Assembly: GCF_018141105.1 (NCBI RefSeq) | Contig: NZ_CP054839.1 | Coordinates: 4,960,001 to 5,024,000 of the forward strand | Reading direction: 5' to 3' | DNA: 64,000 bases | Source of the DNA: Saccharopolyspora erythraea | GTDB taxonomy: Bacteria; Actinomycetota; Actinomycetes; Mycobacteriales; Pseudonocardiaceae | In this document: in pieces, positions 7,593 to 15,819 of the stretch | How positions within the stretch are numbered: the stretch's first letter is position 1 | How the letters are laid out: every line of letters begins with the position of its first letter | The notes under the pieces: generated by a model | Told to the model about the DNA's origin: nothing | What the model saw: only the letters and a program-made list of their open reading frames with translations | The model's database searches: none | Program-made: the position numbers and the translations under genes

Positions 7593-8591
7593 ATGTTCAC
7601 CCGCACGCTTGGAACCACAGGACCTCAGGTATCGGCCCTCGGCCTCGGGCTGATGGGGATGTCGGACTTCTACGGCCCGGCCGACGAGGCCGAGAGCATC
7701 GCCACCGTCCACGCCGCGCTCGACGCGGGCGTGACGCTGCTCGACACCGGCGACTTCTACGGCAGCGGCCACAACGAGCTGCTGCTCCGCCGGGCGCTGG
7801 AGGGACGCGACCGCGACCAGGTGCGGATCAGCGTCAAGTTCGGCGCCCTGCGCGACCCCGACGGCGGCTTCCTCGGCTTCGACGGACGTCCGGCGGCCGT
7901 GAAGAACTCGCTCGCCCAGACGCTGCGGCGTCTCGGCACCGACCACGTCGACGTCTACCGGCCCGCACGGCTCGATCCGGCGGTGCCGATCGAGGACACC
8001 GTCGGGGCGATCGCCGAGATGGTCGACGCCGGGTACGTGCGCCACATCGGCCTCTCCGAGGTCGGCGCCGAGACGCTCCGCCGCGCCGCGGCGGTGCATC
8101 CGATCGCCGACCTGCAGATCGAGTACTCGTTGCTGTCCAGGGGCATCGAGAGCGAGATCCTGCCCGCGGCCCGCGAACTGGGAACCGCGGTCACCGCCTA
8201 CGGCGTGCTGTCCCGGGGACTGCTCTCGGGCAACTGGTCCCGGGAGCGCACCGCCGCTGCGCGGGACTTCCGCGCCCACAGCCCGCGTTTCGCCGAGGAG
8301 AACATCGACCACAACCTCGCCTTGGTGGAAGCGCTCCGGGAGGTCGCCGCCGCCAGGGGCGTCGCGGTCGCGCAGGTCGCCATCGGCTGGGTGCTCTCGC
8401 GCGGCACGGACATCGTCCCGCTCGTCGGAGCGCGCCGCCGCGACCGGCTCGCCGAGGCGCTGGGGTCGCTGGACCTGCACCTGTCCGATGCCGACCTCGC
8501 CGCCATCGAGCAGGCCGTGCCCGCGGGCGCGGCGGCGGGCGAGCGCTACGACCGCGACCAGATGGCGATGCTGGACAGCGAGCGCCCTTAG
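7593..8591 (+). CDS. Aldo/keto reductase
   Basis: A 332-residue NADPH-dependent aldo/keto reductase (TIM barrel). The family signature is visible early (LGTTGPQVSALGLGLMGMSDFYG, then DAGVTLLDTGDFYGSGHNELLLRRAL); catalytic Asp and Tyr sit in DTGDFYG, and the Lys is in ISVKFG. The usual catalytic His segment reads DHVDVYRPARLD rather than DLYQxHR, so this barrel departs from the canonical tetrad. A TTG at 7557 would add 12 residues but overlaps the -35 box, so ATG 7593 is chosen. It is followed after 10 bp by a TetR gene, which probably controls it. Physiological substrate unknown. Confidence 0.9.
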   Translation: MFTRTLGTTGPQVSALGLGLMGMSDFYGPADEAESIATVHAALDAGVTLLDTGDFYGSGHNELLLRRALEGRDRDQVRISVKFGALRDPDGGFLGFDGRPAAVKNSLAQTLRRLGTDHVDVYRPARLDPAVPIEDTVGAIAEMVDAGYVRHIGLSEVGAETLRRAAAVHPIADLQIEYSLLSRGIESEILPAARELGTAVTAYGVLSRGLLSGNWSRERTAAARDFRAHSPRFAEENIDHNLALVEALREVAAARGVAVAQVAIGWVLSRGTDIVPLVGARRRDRLAEALGSLDLHLSDADLAAIEQAVPAGAAAGERYDRDQMAMLDSERP

Positions 8592-8601
8592 GCTGTCGCC
8601 G

Positions 8602-9195
8602 ATGAACGAACCACCTCTGACCCCGGAGCGGATCCTCGACGCCGCCGAGGACACCTTGCGCCGGTTCGGTCCGGCGAAGACCACCGTCGTCGACGTCGCC
8701 CGCGCCCTGGGGGTCAGCCACGGCAGCGTCTACCGGCACTTCCCGAGCAAGGCGGCGCTGCGCGACGCGGTGGCCGAGCGCTGGCTGCACCGCGTCTCCG
8801 CCCCGTTGGAGGAGTTCCGCGACGGCGGTGACACCGCCGCCCGGCGCCTGCGCGAATGGCTCCTGGCGCTCAGCGGGACCAAGCAGCGCATGGCGCGGGA
8901 GGATCCGGAGCTGTTCGCCACCTACCACGCCATCGTGGTGGAGTCGCGCGACGTGATCGGCGCGCACCTCGGCGTCCTGACCGAACAGCTCGCGGCGATC
9001 ATCGGCGACGGCGTGGCTCGTGGGGAGTTCGCGACCGAGGACCCGAAGTCGGCGGCCCGGGCGGTGCTGACCGCGACCGCCCGGTTCCACAACCCGGTCC
9101 ACGCCTCGGAGTGGGACGACCCCGCGCTCGCGGAGGAGTTCGAGGCCGTCTGGTCGCTGCTGCTGTGCGGACTGGCGGCCCGGACGCACACCTGA
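8602..9195 (+). CDS. TetR-family transcriptional regulator
   Basis: A 197-residue TetR protein. The N-terminal HTH is at residues 8-54 (ERILDAAEDTLRRFGPAKTTVVDVARALGVSHGSVYRHFPSKAALRDAV); the remainder is the variable ligand and dimer domain. It starts at ATG 8602, 10 bp after the aldo/keto reductase stop, so the two form an operon. That arrangement suggests repression of the reductase until an electrophilic or carbonyl ligand binds, but no palindromic TetR site is obvious upstream of the operon apart from the twin GTCAAC elements. Ligand unknown. Confidence 0.9.
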   Translation: MNEPPLTPERILDAAEDTLRRFGPAKTTVVDVARALGVSHGSVYRHFPSKAALRDAVAERWLHRVSAPLEEFRDGGDTAARRLREWLLALSGTKQRMAREDPELFATYHAIVVESRDVIGAHLGVLTEQLAAIIGDGVARGEFATEDPKSAARAVLTATARFHNPVHASEWDDPALAEEFEAVWSLLLCGLAARTHT

Positions 9196-9285
9196 GCCGG
9201 CGGTGGGCCGCCGCTCACAGCACCACCGCGCCCGTCCCGCTCGGACGTTCGAGCCCGCAGAAGCCAGGCCGCGGTACTGGCCGAC

Positions 9286-10389
9286 TCACCACCCCGCGAC
9301 CAGCACGCCGTCCGGGCGCAGCTCGACGCGGGTGCCGAACGGGCGGCTGACGCGCGAGAGCGTCGAGCGCAACCAGCGCGCGTCCTCGCGGCCCGCCGGA
9401 CGCAGCCGCATGCGTTGCACGCGCATCGGCGCCATCCGCAGCTCGGCGAGCTCGCCCGTCGCCGCGTCGATCGTCGCGAAGTACAGCAGCCGCAGGTCGT
9501 CCCGGTAGCTCTCGTAGCCGCCGATCCCCTCGTAGTCGTCGATGAAGTCGCCGCAGCCGTAGAGGACCAGGCGGTTGCGGTACACCTCGATCGGTCGCGG
9601 GTGGTGCGAGGAGTGCCCGTGGACGACGTCGATCCCGCCGTCGACCAGCCGGTGGGCGAACGCGGTCTCCTCCCCGCTGACGCGGTAACCCCAGTTCGGT
9701 CCCCAGTGGATCGACACCACCACGACGTCGCCGGGCAGGGTCACCGCCCGCACGCGGTCGGCGAGCACGTCCGCGGTCGCCTCGGTGAGGTCGGGCAGGA
9801 GGTTGACGCCGGGCCGCTCGGGGGTGGCGGCCCAGGATGCCGGAATTCCACTGGTCTCGGCCCCGGCTGCCACGACGACCACCCGCCCGCCGCCGGAGAT
9901 CGGCACGATCGCGGGCCGCCTGGCCTCGGCGGCGTCGCGACCGGCGCCGGCCCAGCCCAGCCCGGCGGCGGTGAGCTCGTCGAGCGTGTCGGTCAGGCCA
10001 CGGCGGCCGAAGTCGAGCAGGTGGTTGTTGGCCAGCGCGCAGACGTCCGGGCCACATGCCGACAGGACGCCGATGTTGTCCGGATTCATGCGGTAGTGCA
10101 CGCCCTTGCCCGCGGCGAACTCCCCGCAACGGGTCACGGCGCACTCCAGGTTGATCAACCGCACGTCCGGCAAGACGGCGGCGATCTCGCGCAGCGCGCT
10201 GCCCCACGGCCAGGAGTAGCCGACCGGGCGGTCGATCGGGCCGTTGACCGACTCGGCCTCGGCGACGTAGCGGCGCGCGTCGTGCACGCCCCGCTCGCGC
10301 AGCCGCGGATCGCCGGGATGCGGCAGGATCTGGTCGACGCCCCGGCCCGGCATCACGTCGCCGCACAGGAAGAGGGTGACCTGGCCCAT
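9286..10389 (-). CDS. CapA/PgsA-type metallophosphoesterase-like protein
   Basis: A 367-residue protein of the CapA family. Motifs include FLCGDVMPGRGVDQ (residues 5-18), NLECAVT, ANNHLLDFGRRGL, VSIHWGPNW and HGHSSHHPRPIEVYRNRLVLYGCGDFIDDY, which match the metal-binding blocks of PgsA/CapA. Family members take part in poly-gamma-glutamate capsule synthesis, but most actinomycete copies are isolated, as here, and their role is unknown. There is no signal peptide, so it may be cytoplasmic. ATG 10389 is chosen (G-rich ribosome site) over an upstream start at 10425 that adds 12 Arg-rich residues. Confidence 0.85.
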   Translation of the reverse strand: MGQVTLFLCGDVMPGRGVDQILPHPGDPRLRERGVHDARRYVAEAESVNGPIDRPVGYSWPWGSALREIAAVLPDVRLINLECAVTRCGEFAAGKGVHYRMNPDNIGVLSACGPDVCALANNHLLDFGRRGLTDTLDELTAAGLGWAGAGRDAAEARRPAIVPISGGGRVVVVAAGAETSGIPASWAATPERPGVNLLPDLTEATADVLADRVRAVTLPGDVVVVSIHWGPNWGYRVSGEETAFAHRLVDGGIDVVHGHSSHHPRPIEVYRNRLVLYGCGDFIDDYEGIGGYESYRDDLRLLYFATIDAATGELAELRMAPMRVQRMRLRPAGREDARWLRSTLSRVSRPFGTRVELRPDGVLVAGW

Positions 10390-10521
10390 GCCGTTCACCC
10401 CCCGACGCCGGGCAGCGCGCCGCACCGCTACCGGCGCGGCTCCATCATCGTCCGCGGGCCCGCCCCGCGCACCGCGATCCGGACGCGGGCCAGGCGATGA
10501 CCCGGCGCCGGTGCCGCGGAC

Positions 10522-10926
10522 TCACTCGGTACCGGTGTTGCGGTACAGCGCCGCGTAGCGGGCGGCGCTGCGGGCCCGCTCCTCCGCCTTGGCCTCCTCG
10601 CGGGTCTCGCGCCCGGTGCCCAAGGGGTAGCCGTGCTTGAACAGCCGGTGCTCGCAGGTGTGCTCCATGTAGGCCAGCGAGTACCACAGCGCGATGAGCA
10701 CGCCGCCCAGCACCGACATCGCCCGCACCCACAGCGGGCCGGGAGCCAGCAGGAACAGCGCTCCAGGGCTCACCTGCACCAGCGCCCTGGCCAGGTGGCG
10801 CAGCACCCACGTGCGGCAGGTGACGTCGTGCAGCACCCACTCCCGGTGGCGCTGCGGCAGCCGCCCGCCGAAGGCGTACCAGACCCATCGCAGCGGGTTC
10901 GGACGAACCCTCCCGGCGCCGTCCAA
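10522..10926 (-). CDS. DUF5313 membrane protein
   Basis: A 134-residue protein with the DUF5313 signature RPNPLRWVWYAFGGRLPQRHREWVLHDVTCRTWVLRHLAR and two hydrophobic helices (ALFLLAPGPLWVRAMSVLGGVLIALWYSLAYM), ending in a basic cytoplasmic tail. A TTG at 10926 is chosen because AAGGAG lies exactly 6 nt upstream and the result begins just before the conserved block; a GTG at 10965 is the alternative. It is divergent from the MarR-type gene across a 115-bp region with two MarR-like palindromes, so it is probably the regulator's target. Molecular function unknown. Confidence 0.75.
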   Translation of the reverse strand: MDGAGRVRPNPLRWVWYAFGGRLPQRHREWVLHDVTCRTWVLRHLARALVQVSPGALFLLAPGPLWVRAMSVLGGVLIALWYSLAYMEHTCEHRLFKHGYPLGTGRETREEAKAEERARSAARYAALYRNTGTE

Positions 10927-10966
10927 GGCCGGCTCCTTCCGCCAGACGACCGCGTACCTGTCCACG

Positions 10967-10992
10967 CTAACATTTAGTACGCTAATCATTAG
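10967..10992. promoter_or_regulatory. Tandem MarR-type operators
   Basis: CTAATCATTAG (10982-10992) is a perfect 11-bp palindrome; CTAACATTTAG (10967-10977) is a near copy. They are 15 bp apart, start to start, in an AT-rich island between the divergent DUF5313 and MarR genes. MarR proteins typically bind such short AT-rich inverted repeats, so autoregulation and control of the DUF5313 gene are likely. Confidence 0.65.
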
Positions 10993-11041
10993 TACAGCAC
11001 GGGTGCGGTTCCGGGACCGCGCCGGAACCGGAGGGGCGCGC

Positions 11042-11518
11042 ATGAGCTCGATCGACCTGGGAGAGGACCCGCTCGCCCTGGAACGCCAGGTCTGCTTCGC
11101 GCTGTCGGTCGCCTCGCGCAACGTCATCGCGCTGTACCGGCCGCTGCTGGAGCCGATGCGGCTCACGCACCCGCAGTACCTGGTGATGCTGGCGCTGTGG
11201 GAACACAGCCCGCGCTCGGTCAAGGACATCGCGCTCACCCTGCGGGCCGAGCCGGCCACGCTGTCACCGCTGCTCAAGCGGCTGGAGGCGATCGGCTACC
11301 TGACCCGCCGGCGCAGCACCAGCGACGAGCGGCTGCTCACCGTCGACCTCACCGCGCAGGGCCGCGAGCTGCGGTCCGAAGCCGAGAAGATCCCGCACCG
11401 GATCGTCGAGCGGCTGGGCATCGAGGTTTCCGAGCTCGAACGCCTCAACGCCGCGCTGAACCGCGTCATCGCCGCGACCCACCGCCAGGACCTCGACAGC
11501 GGCCCGCTGCCCGAGTGA
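11042..11518 (+). CDS. MarR/OhrR-family regulator
   Basis: A 158-residue winged-helix regulator. Its N-terminal segment ALERQVCFALSVASRNVIALYRPLLEPMRLTHPQYLVMLALWE follows the OhrR pattern, including a cysteine (C18) at the position of the peroxide-sensing Cys. The neighbouring Tyr of Bacillus OhrR is replaced by Ser, so peroxide sensing is possible but not certain. The recognition region is SVKDIALTLRAEPATLSPLLKRLEAIGYLTRRRS and the wing is SDERLLTVDLT. No ohr peroxidase gene is nearby; the divergent partner is a DUF5313 gene. Confidence 0.88.
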   Translation: MSSIDLGEDPLALERQVCFALSVASRNVIALYRPLLEPMRLTHPQYLVMLALWEHSPRSVKDIALTLRAEPATLSPLLKRLEAIGYLTRRRSTSDERLLTVDLTAQGRELRSEAEKIPHRIVERLGIEVSELERLNAALNRVIAATHRQDLDSGPLPE

Positions 11519-11567
11519 TCCGCCCGAGCGGGATTCGGGCGGATCACTGCTGCTCCCGACGCGCCGG

Positions 11568-12263
11568 TCAGCCGACCAGCGGCGCCTCGCGGGACCGATC
11601 GACGTCCGGGGTCCGGTAAAGGCGTTCGGGGATGCTCGCCAGCGTGGACGGATGCAGCTGCGAGCCCAGGCCGTAGAACTTCTGGAAGCTCATGATCAGC
11701 GGCCGCCAGGCGTCCGGGTCGATGCGGTCGCCGGTCCCGGCCATCCGGATCGACTCGTGCACGTGCACGCGCTGCACGCGCACCTCGAACGCCGCGGTGG
11801 CGCCGCGCAGTGCGTCGTCCTGGTCGGCGATCGGGTGCACGGCCTGCACGACGCACTCCATGTTGACCGGGCACTCGGCCACCCGCGGCGGCTCGACGGT
11901 CTCCGACTCCACCGGGGTGAGGCCGCTGCGGCCGAACTTGTCGGGCTCGTAGCGGTAGCCCCGCCGCTGCTTGCTCGCGGGCACGGGGTCGGTTCCGGTG
12001 GTCAGGGCGAGGCTGTCGACGGCCGGGGCCATCGAGTCCGACGGCAGGTTCAGCACGCACTCACCGGTACGCAGGAGGTTCTGCGCGGTCTTGGAGCGGA
12101 CGCCGAGTCCGAGCATCGCCCGCCAGCCCAGCCAGAACGCCGACGACATCGGCGCCAGGTTCGCCGAGGCGTCCTCGTTGCGGCTGGAGATGAGCACCAC
12201 CGGGGTGCCGAAGTACAGAATTCCCGGTTCGAGCCTGGTATGCGTCGATCGAATCGCTTCCAC
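11568..12263 (-). CDS. Flavin reductase-like FMN-binding protein
   Basis: A 231-residue protein of the flavin reductase-like split-barrel family: RLEPGILYFGTPVVLISSRNEDASANLAPMSSAFWLGWRAMLGLG carries the FMN-contact block, followed by NLLRTGECVLNLP. Family members bind FMN or haem; this branch (with a long C-terminal EVRVQRVHVHESIRM segment) is common in soil bacteria and uncharacterised. The start is uncertain: GTG 12263 (MEAIRSTHTRLEP) is chosen; ATG 12320 would add 19 Arg-rich residues. It is divergent from the CobW-type GTPase gene. Confidence 0.78.
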   Translation of the reverse strand: MEAIRSTHTRLEPGILYFGTPVVLISSRNEDASANLAPMSSAFWLGWRAMLGLGVRSKTAQNLLRTGECVLNLPSDSMAPAVDSLALTTGTDPVPASKQRRGYRYEPDKFGRSGLTPVESETVEPPRVAECPVNMECVVQAVHPIADQDDALRGATAAFEVRVQRVHVHESIRMAGTGDRIDPDAWRPLIMSFQKFYGLGSQLHPSTLASIPERLYRTPDVDRSREAPLVG

Positions 12264-12404
12264 GGGTCCGAGTCTGGTCCGGCGAACCGGTGACCGGCTG
12301 GCGGTAATCGGACCTCTCATCCGGGCCCGGAGGCGCAGCCGGGGCTCGGCTATCCTCGGCGGCGGTCGTTGGCCGCAGCCCGAGCAGTCGAAGACGAGGT
12401 CCGA

Positions 12405-13445
12405 GTGCAACAGCCGATCCCGGTCGTCATCGTGGCCGGCTTCCTCGGCTCGGGGAAGACGACTCTGCTCAACCACCTGCTCGGCAACGGTGCGGGCGCC
12501 CGCGTCGGCGTGGTGGTCAACGACTTCGGCAGCATCGGCATCGACGCGATGTCGGTGGCCGGCCAGGTGGACTCCATGGTCGAGCTGGGCAACGGCTGCC
12601 TGTGCTGCGCGGTCGACGCCAGCGGCATGGAGAGCATGCTGTCGCGGCTGGCCAGGCCCGGCTCCGACCTCGACGTCATCGTGGTGGAGTCCAGCGGGCT
12701 GGCCGACCCCCGCGGCATGATCCGGCTCGTGCTGGCGTGCTCGGACCCGCGCGTTGCCTACGGCGGCCTGGTCGAGGTCGTCGACGCCGCGGAGTTCGAG
12801 ACGAGCCGGGCGCGCCACCCCGAGCTGGAACAGCACCTGCGCTTCGCCGACCTGGTGGTTCTGAACAAGACCGACCGCGTCGAGCAGGCCGAGCTGGACC
12901 GGCTGCACGCGACCGTCGGCGAACTGGCCGACGGCACACCGGTGCTGCCCACCTCGCACGGCCGCGTCGATCCGTCGCTGCTCTTCGAAGCGCAGCCGCG
13001 AACCGAGCGGGACGACGTGCCGCGACAGCTCTCCTTCGACGAGCTGCTGCGGGAAGACGAACACGCGCACGGTTGTGACGAACACATGCACACCCAGTAC
13101 CAGAGCGTGGAGTTCGAGTCGGACCGGCCGCTGGATCCCCGCGCGCTCATGGGGTTCCTCGACGACCGCCCGGCGGGCGTCTACCGCATGAAGGGGTTCG
13201 TCTACTTCGGACTCCCCGGTCACCGGCAGAAGTTCGCGTTGCACACCGTCGGCAACTACCTGCGGTTCCACCGGACGCGGTGGGAGAGCGGCGAATCCCG
13301 GCGCACGCAGCTGGTCGCGATCGGCACTGGCATCGACCCGGGTTCCCTGCGCGAGCGCCTGCAATCCTGCGCGGTGGACCAGCCCGGCGGCGACGACGGC
13401 CTGATCGACAACGGGATGCTGTCCGTGCTGCGCTTCACGCACTGA
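12405..13445 (+). CDS. CobW/COG0523-family GTPase (metallochaperone type)
   Basis: A 346-residue COG0523 G3E GTPase. Walker A is GFLGSGKTT (residues 12-20), the metal-binding CxCC motif is GNGCLCCAV (C65, C67, C68), the Walker B region is VIVVESSGLADP and the base-specificity motif is NKTD. A His-rich stretch (EDEHAHGCDEHMHTQ) precedes the CobW C-terminal domain. Family members insert Zn, Co or Fe into client enzymes; the metal here is not determined, but the His/Cys insert favours zinc. GTG 12405 is chosen because a GAGG site sits 5 nt upstream and places Walker A at the usual distance. No Zur-like palindrome was seen upstream. Confidence 0.9.
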   Translation: MQQPIPVVIVAGFLGSGKTTLLNHLLGNGAGARVGVVVNDFGSIGIDAMSVAGQVDSMVELGNGCLCCAVDASGMESMLSRLARPGSDLDVIVVESSGLADPRGMIRLVLACSDPRVAYGGLVEVVDAAEFETSRARHPELEQHLRFADLVVLNKTDRVEQAELDRLHATVGELADGTPVLPTSHGRVDPSLLFEAQPRTERDDVPRQLSFDELLREDEHAHGCDEHMHTQYQSVEFESDRPLDPRALMGFLDDRPAGVYRMKGFVYFGLPGHRQKFALHTVGNYLRFHRTRWESGESRRTQLVAIGTGIDPGSLRERLQSCAVDQPGGDDGLIDNGMLSVLRFTH

Positions 13446-13497
13446 GGATCAGCCGTGCGTCCTTTGCCCGCTATGGCAACCAGAAGAGGCGCGGGGC

Positions 13498-14880
13498 TCA
13501 GTCGTTCTCCTGGGCCCGCTCCTCGGCCTCCTGCTGGCCGCCAGCGGTCGGCGGCGAACCCGGCAGCCGCTTGCCCGCGGGCTCCCGCATGGCGTAAAGG
13601 GCGATCGCACCGACGATCCCGGCCGCGATCAGCAGCGCCGACGGGATCGACTTCACGCCGGTCCAGGCGATGAGCGCTTCGGCGAGCAGCGGTGTGGTGC
13701 CGCCGAAAACCGCGACCGAGATGTTGTAGCCGATGGAGACTCCGGCGTAGCGGACCCCGGTGGGGAACAGCGCGGGGAGCGTGGACGGCATGGTGCTGCT
13801 GAAGCAGACCAGCATCAGCCCGATCACCAGCAACCCGCCGATCACCGCCGGGACGCTGCCCATCGAGATCACCAGGAACGCCGGTACCGAGAGCAGGACC
13901 AGACCGGCGGCACCCGTCCCCGCGATGGGCAACCTGCCCACCCGGTCGGAGAACCTGCCGAGGACCACGATCGCGCCCATCACCACCACCATGGCGACCA
14001 GCACCAGCACCAGGGACTGCGTGTGCGCGAAGCCCAGCACGGACGACAGGTAGGTGGGCATGAAGGCCGTGAGCGTGTAGTTGGTGACGTTGAAGGCCAT
14101 CACCAACCCGATGCAGATCAGCATGGCCCTCCGGTGCTCGCGGAACACCTTGGGCACCGTGGCGAAGGTGGCGGCCTGCTCGGCCTCCTCCCCCTCGGAG
14201 TGCTTGCTGTAGGCGGGCGTGTCCTCCAGCCGGAACCGCAGGTACAGCCCGATCAAGCCGAGCGGCGCGGCTGCCAGGAACGGGATCCGCCAGCCCCACG
14301 AGAGCAGGTCCTGCGCCGGCAGCAGCGCGGTCAGCACCGTCACCACCGCGGCGCCCAGCGAGTAGCCGAGCAGCGTGCCGAACTCCAGCCAGCTCGACAT
14401 GAACCCGCGCCGGCGGTCCGGGGAGAACTCCGCGACGAACGTGGTCGCACCGCCGTACTCCCCGCCGGTCGAGAAGCCCTGCACCAGCCTGGCGAGCAGC
14501 AGCAGGACCGGCGCCCACACCCCGATCGTCTGGTAGCTGGGGATCACCCCGATGGCGAAGGTGCCCAGCGCCATCATGAGCATGGTGATCGCGAGGATGC
14601 GCTGCCTGCCGAACCTGTCCCCCAGCGGCCCGAACACGAACCCGCCGAGCGGTCGCACGACGAAGGCCACCGCGAAGGTGGCGAAGGTGGCGAGCAGCTG
14701 GGCGACCTGGTTGCCCGCCGGGAAGAACACCTGCCCGATGACGACCGCGATGTAGCTGTAGACGCCGAAGTCGAACCACTCCATGGTGTTGCCGATGGAG
14801 GCTGCGGCCACCGCACGGCGTGCCTTGCGCTCATCGACGACCGTGACGTCACGACGGTCTTGGCTGCCGGATCTTCCCAC
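13498..14880 (-). CDS. MHS-family (ProP-like) MFS transporter
   Basis: A 460-residue inner-membrane transporter of the metabolite:H+ symporter branch. It has the MHS opening ASIGNTMEWFDFGVYSYIAVVIGQVFFP and the MFS loop signature RPLGGFVFGPLGDRFGRQR; about 12 membrane segments are apparent. Homologues carry proline/betaine, citrate, shikimate or alpha-ketoglutarate; the substrate here is not predictable. GTG 14880 is chosen because GGAGG lies 5 nt upstream. It converges on the CobW gene. Confidence 0.9.
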   Translation of the reverse strand: MGRSGSQDRRDVTVVDERKARRAVAAASIGNTMEWFDFGVYSYIAVVIGQVFFPAGNQVAQLLATFATFAVAFVVRPLGGFVFGPLGDRFGRQRILAITMLMMALGTFAIGVIPSYQTIGVWAPVLLLLARLVQGFSTGGEYGGATTFVAEFSPDRRRGFMSSWLEFGTLLGYSLGAAVVTVLTALLPAQDLLSWGWRIPFLAAAPLGLIGLYLRFRLEDTPAYSKHSEGEEAEQAATFATVPKVFREHRRAMLICIGLVMAFNVTNYTLTAFMPTYLSSVLGFAHTQSLVLVLVAMVVVMGAIVVLGRFSDRVGRLPIAGTGAAGLVLLSVPAFLVISMGSVPAVIGGLLVIGLMLVCFSSTMPSTLPALFPTGVRYAGVSIGYNISVAVFGGTTPLLAEALIAWTGVKSIPSALLIAAGIVGAIALYAMREPAGKRLPGSPPTAGGQQEAEERAQEND

Positions 14881-14998
14881 GTCGACCTCCTCGCCACTGG
14901 CGTACCCAGCCCGGCACCGCGCTGAACCGGACATACGCCAGCCGGAGATCCCGGAGCGAGAAGGCGGCTGAGGTTCCGCCAAGCGCCCACCCACGCAG

Positions 14999-15028
14999 GC
15001 CACCTCCGAAACGCGTTCAGGAGGTGGC
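14999..15028 (-). terminator. Hairpin after the alpha/beta hydrolase gene
   Basis: GCCACCTCC and GGAGGTGGC form a 9-bp stem with a 12-nt loop, just past the stop of the gene ending at 15033. It separates that gene from the downstream MHS transporter. Confidence 0.5.
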
Positions 15029-15032
15029 GCCG

Positions 15033-15731
15033 TCAGCTCACCAGCGAATGCAGCAGGCCGGCCAGCTCCGCGGGCCTGGAGAGCTGCGGCGAATGGCCTC
15101 CCGCCATCTCCACGGCGGGTGTGCCGAGCAACGCCGGGGCGGCGCGCCGCGACCAGTCGGGGTTGATGACCCGGTCCTGGCGGCACAGCACGTAGGTCGC
15201 CGGTGTGTCCGGATAGGCGGCCACCGGGTTCGGCTCGGTCTGGAAACGCCAGAACTGGCGGCTGAGCCTGGCGGCGGCCGCGCGCGCCACTTCGTCGGCG
15301 CAGTCGTGGTAAAAGGCCTCGATCGCCGCATCCGGGGGCCACTCGCTGGAACCGTCACCTGGCCTGAGCTGGCGGCGGGCCAACTCGGGCCAGCCCGCGG
15401 CGAAGACGTCCTCACCGCGGGTCAGCTCGCGCATCGACATCCCGGCGGGGGTGATGAGTCCGCAGACGAAAACCATGTGCCGCAACGGGATCCGGGATGC
15501 CACCAGCGGAAGCGGCAGGCCGCCCAGCGAGTGACCGACCAGCACCACGTCACCGCCGTCGCCCACCGCCTCCGACACCGCGTCCGCGTACTCGGTCAGT
15601 CCCGCATCGGGATCGGTGACCGGAAGCTCGACGGCCGTGGCGGTGTGCCCGTGCTCGGCCAGCAGCGGGGTCAGCCGCTCCCAGCACCACGCGCCGTGCC
15701 ACGCCCCGTGCACCAGAACGAATGCGCTCAT
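15033..15731 (-). CDS. Alpha/beta hydrolase
   Basis: A 232-residue alpha/beta hydrolase. It has the oxyanion-region HG motif (FVLVHGAWHGAWCW, residues 4-17), the nucleophile elbow GHSLGG with S68, and a C-terminal catalytic His in MAGGHSPQLSRP. This compact type resembles plant hydroxynitrile lyase/methyl-esterase-like and salicylate-esterase-like enzymes that are widespread in actinomycetes; the substrate is unknown. ATG 15731. It is divergent from a DinB-like gene whose start lies 89 bp away. Confidence 0.88.
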   Translation of the reverse strand: MSAFVLVHGAWHGAWCWERLTPLLAEHGHTATAVELPVTDPDAGLTEYADAVSEAVGDGGDVVLVGHSLGGLPLPLVASRIPLRHMVFVCGLITPAGMSMRELTRGEDVFAAGWPELARRQLRPGDGSSEWPPDAAIEAFYHDCADEVARAAAARLSRQFWRFQTEPNPVAAYPDTPATYVLCRQDRVINPDWSRRAAPALLGTPAVEMAGGHSPQLSRPAELAGLLHSLVS

Positions 15732-15819
15732 GATCCGCAAGTATGCACGCGGCGGACCGGCTTGGTCCCACCAATATCGTCGCGGGCCGCCGTCGGGGGT
15801 ACGGGCTAGTTTGGCGACC

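Noticed and set aside
12264-12404. Zur-type zinc operator before the CobW GTPase.
   Set aside because: No AT-rich 7-1-7 palindrome of the known kind is present.
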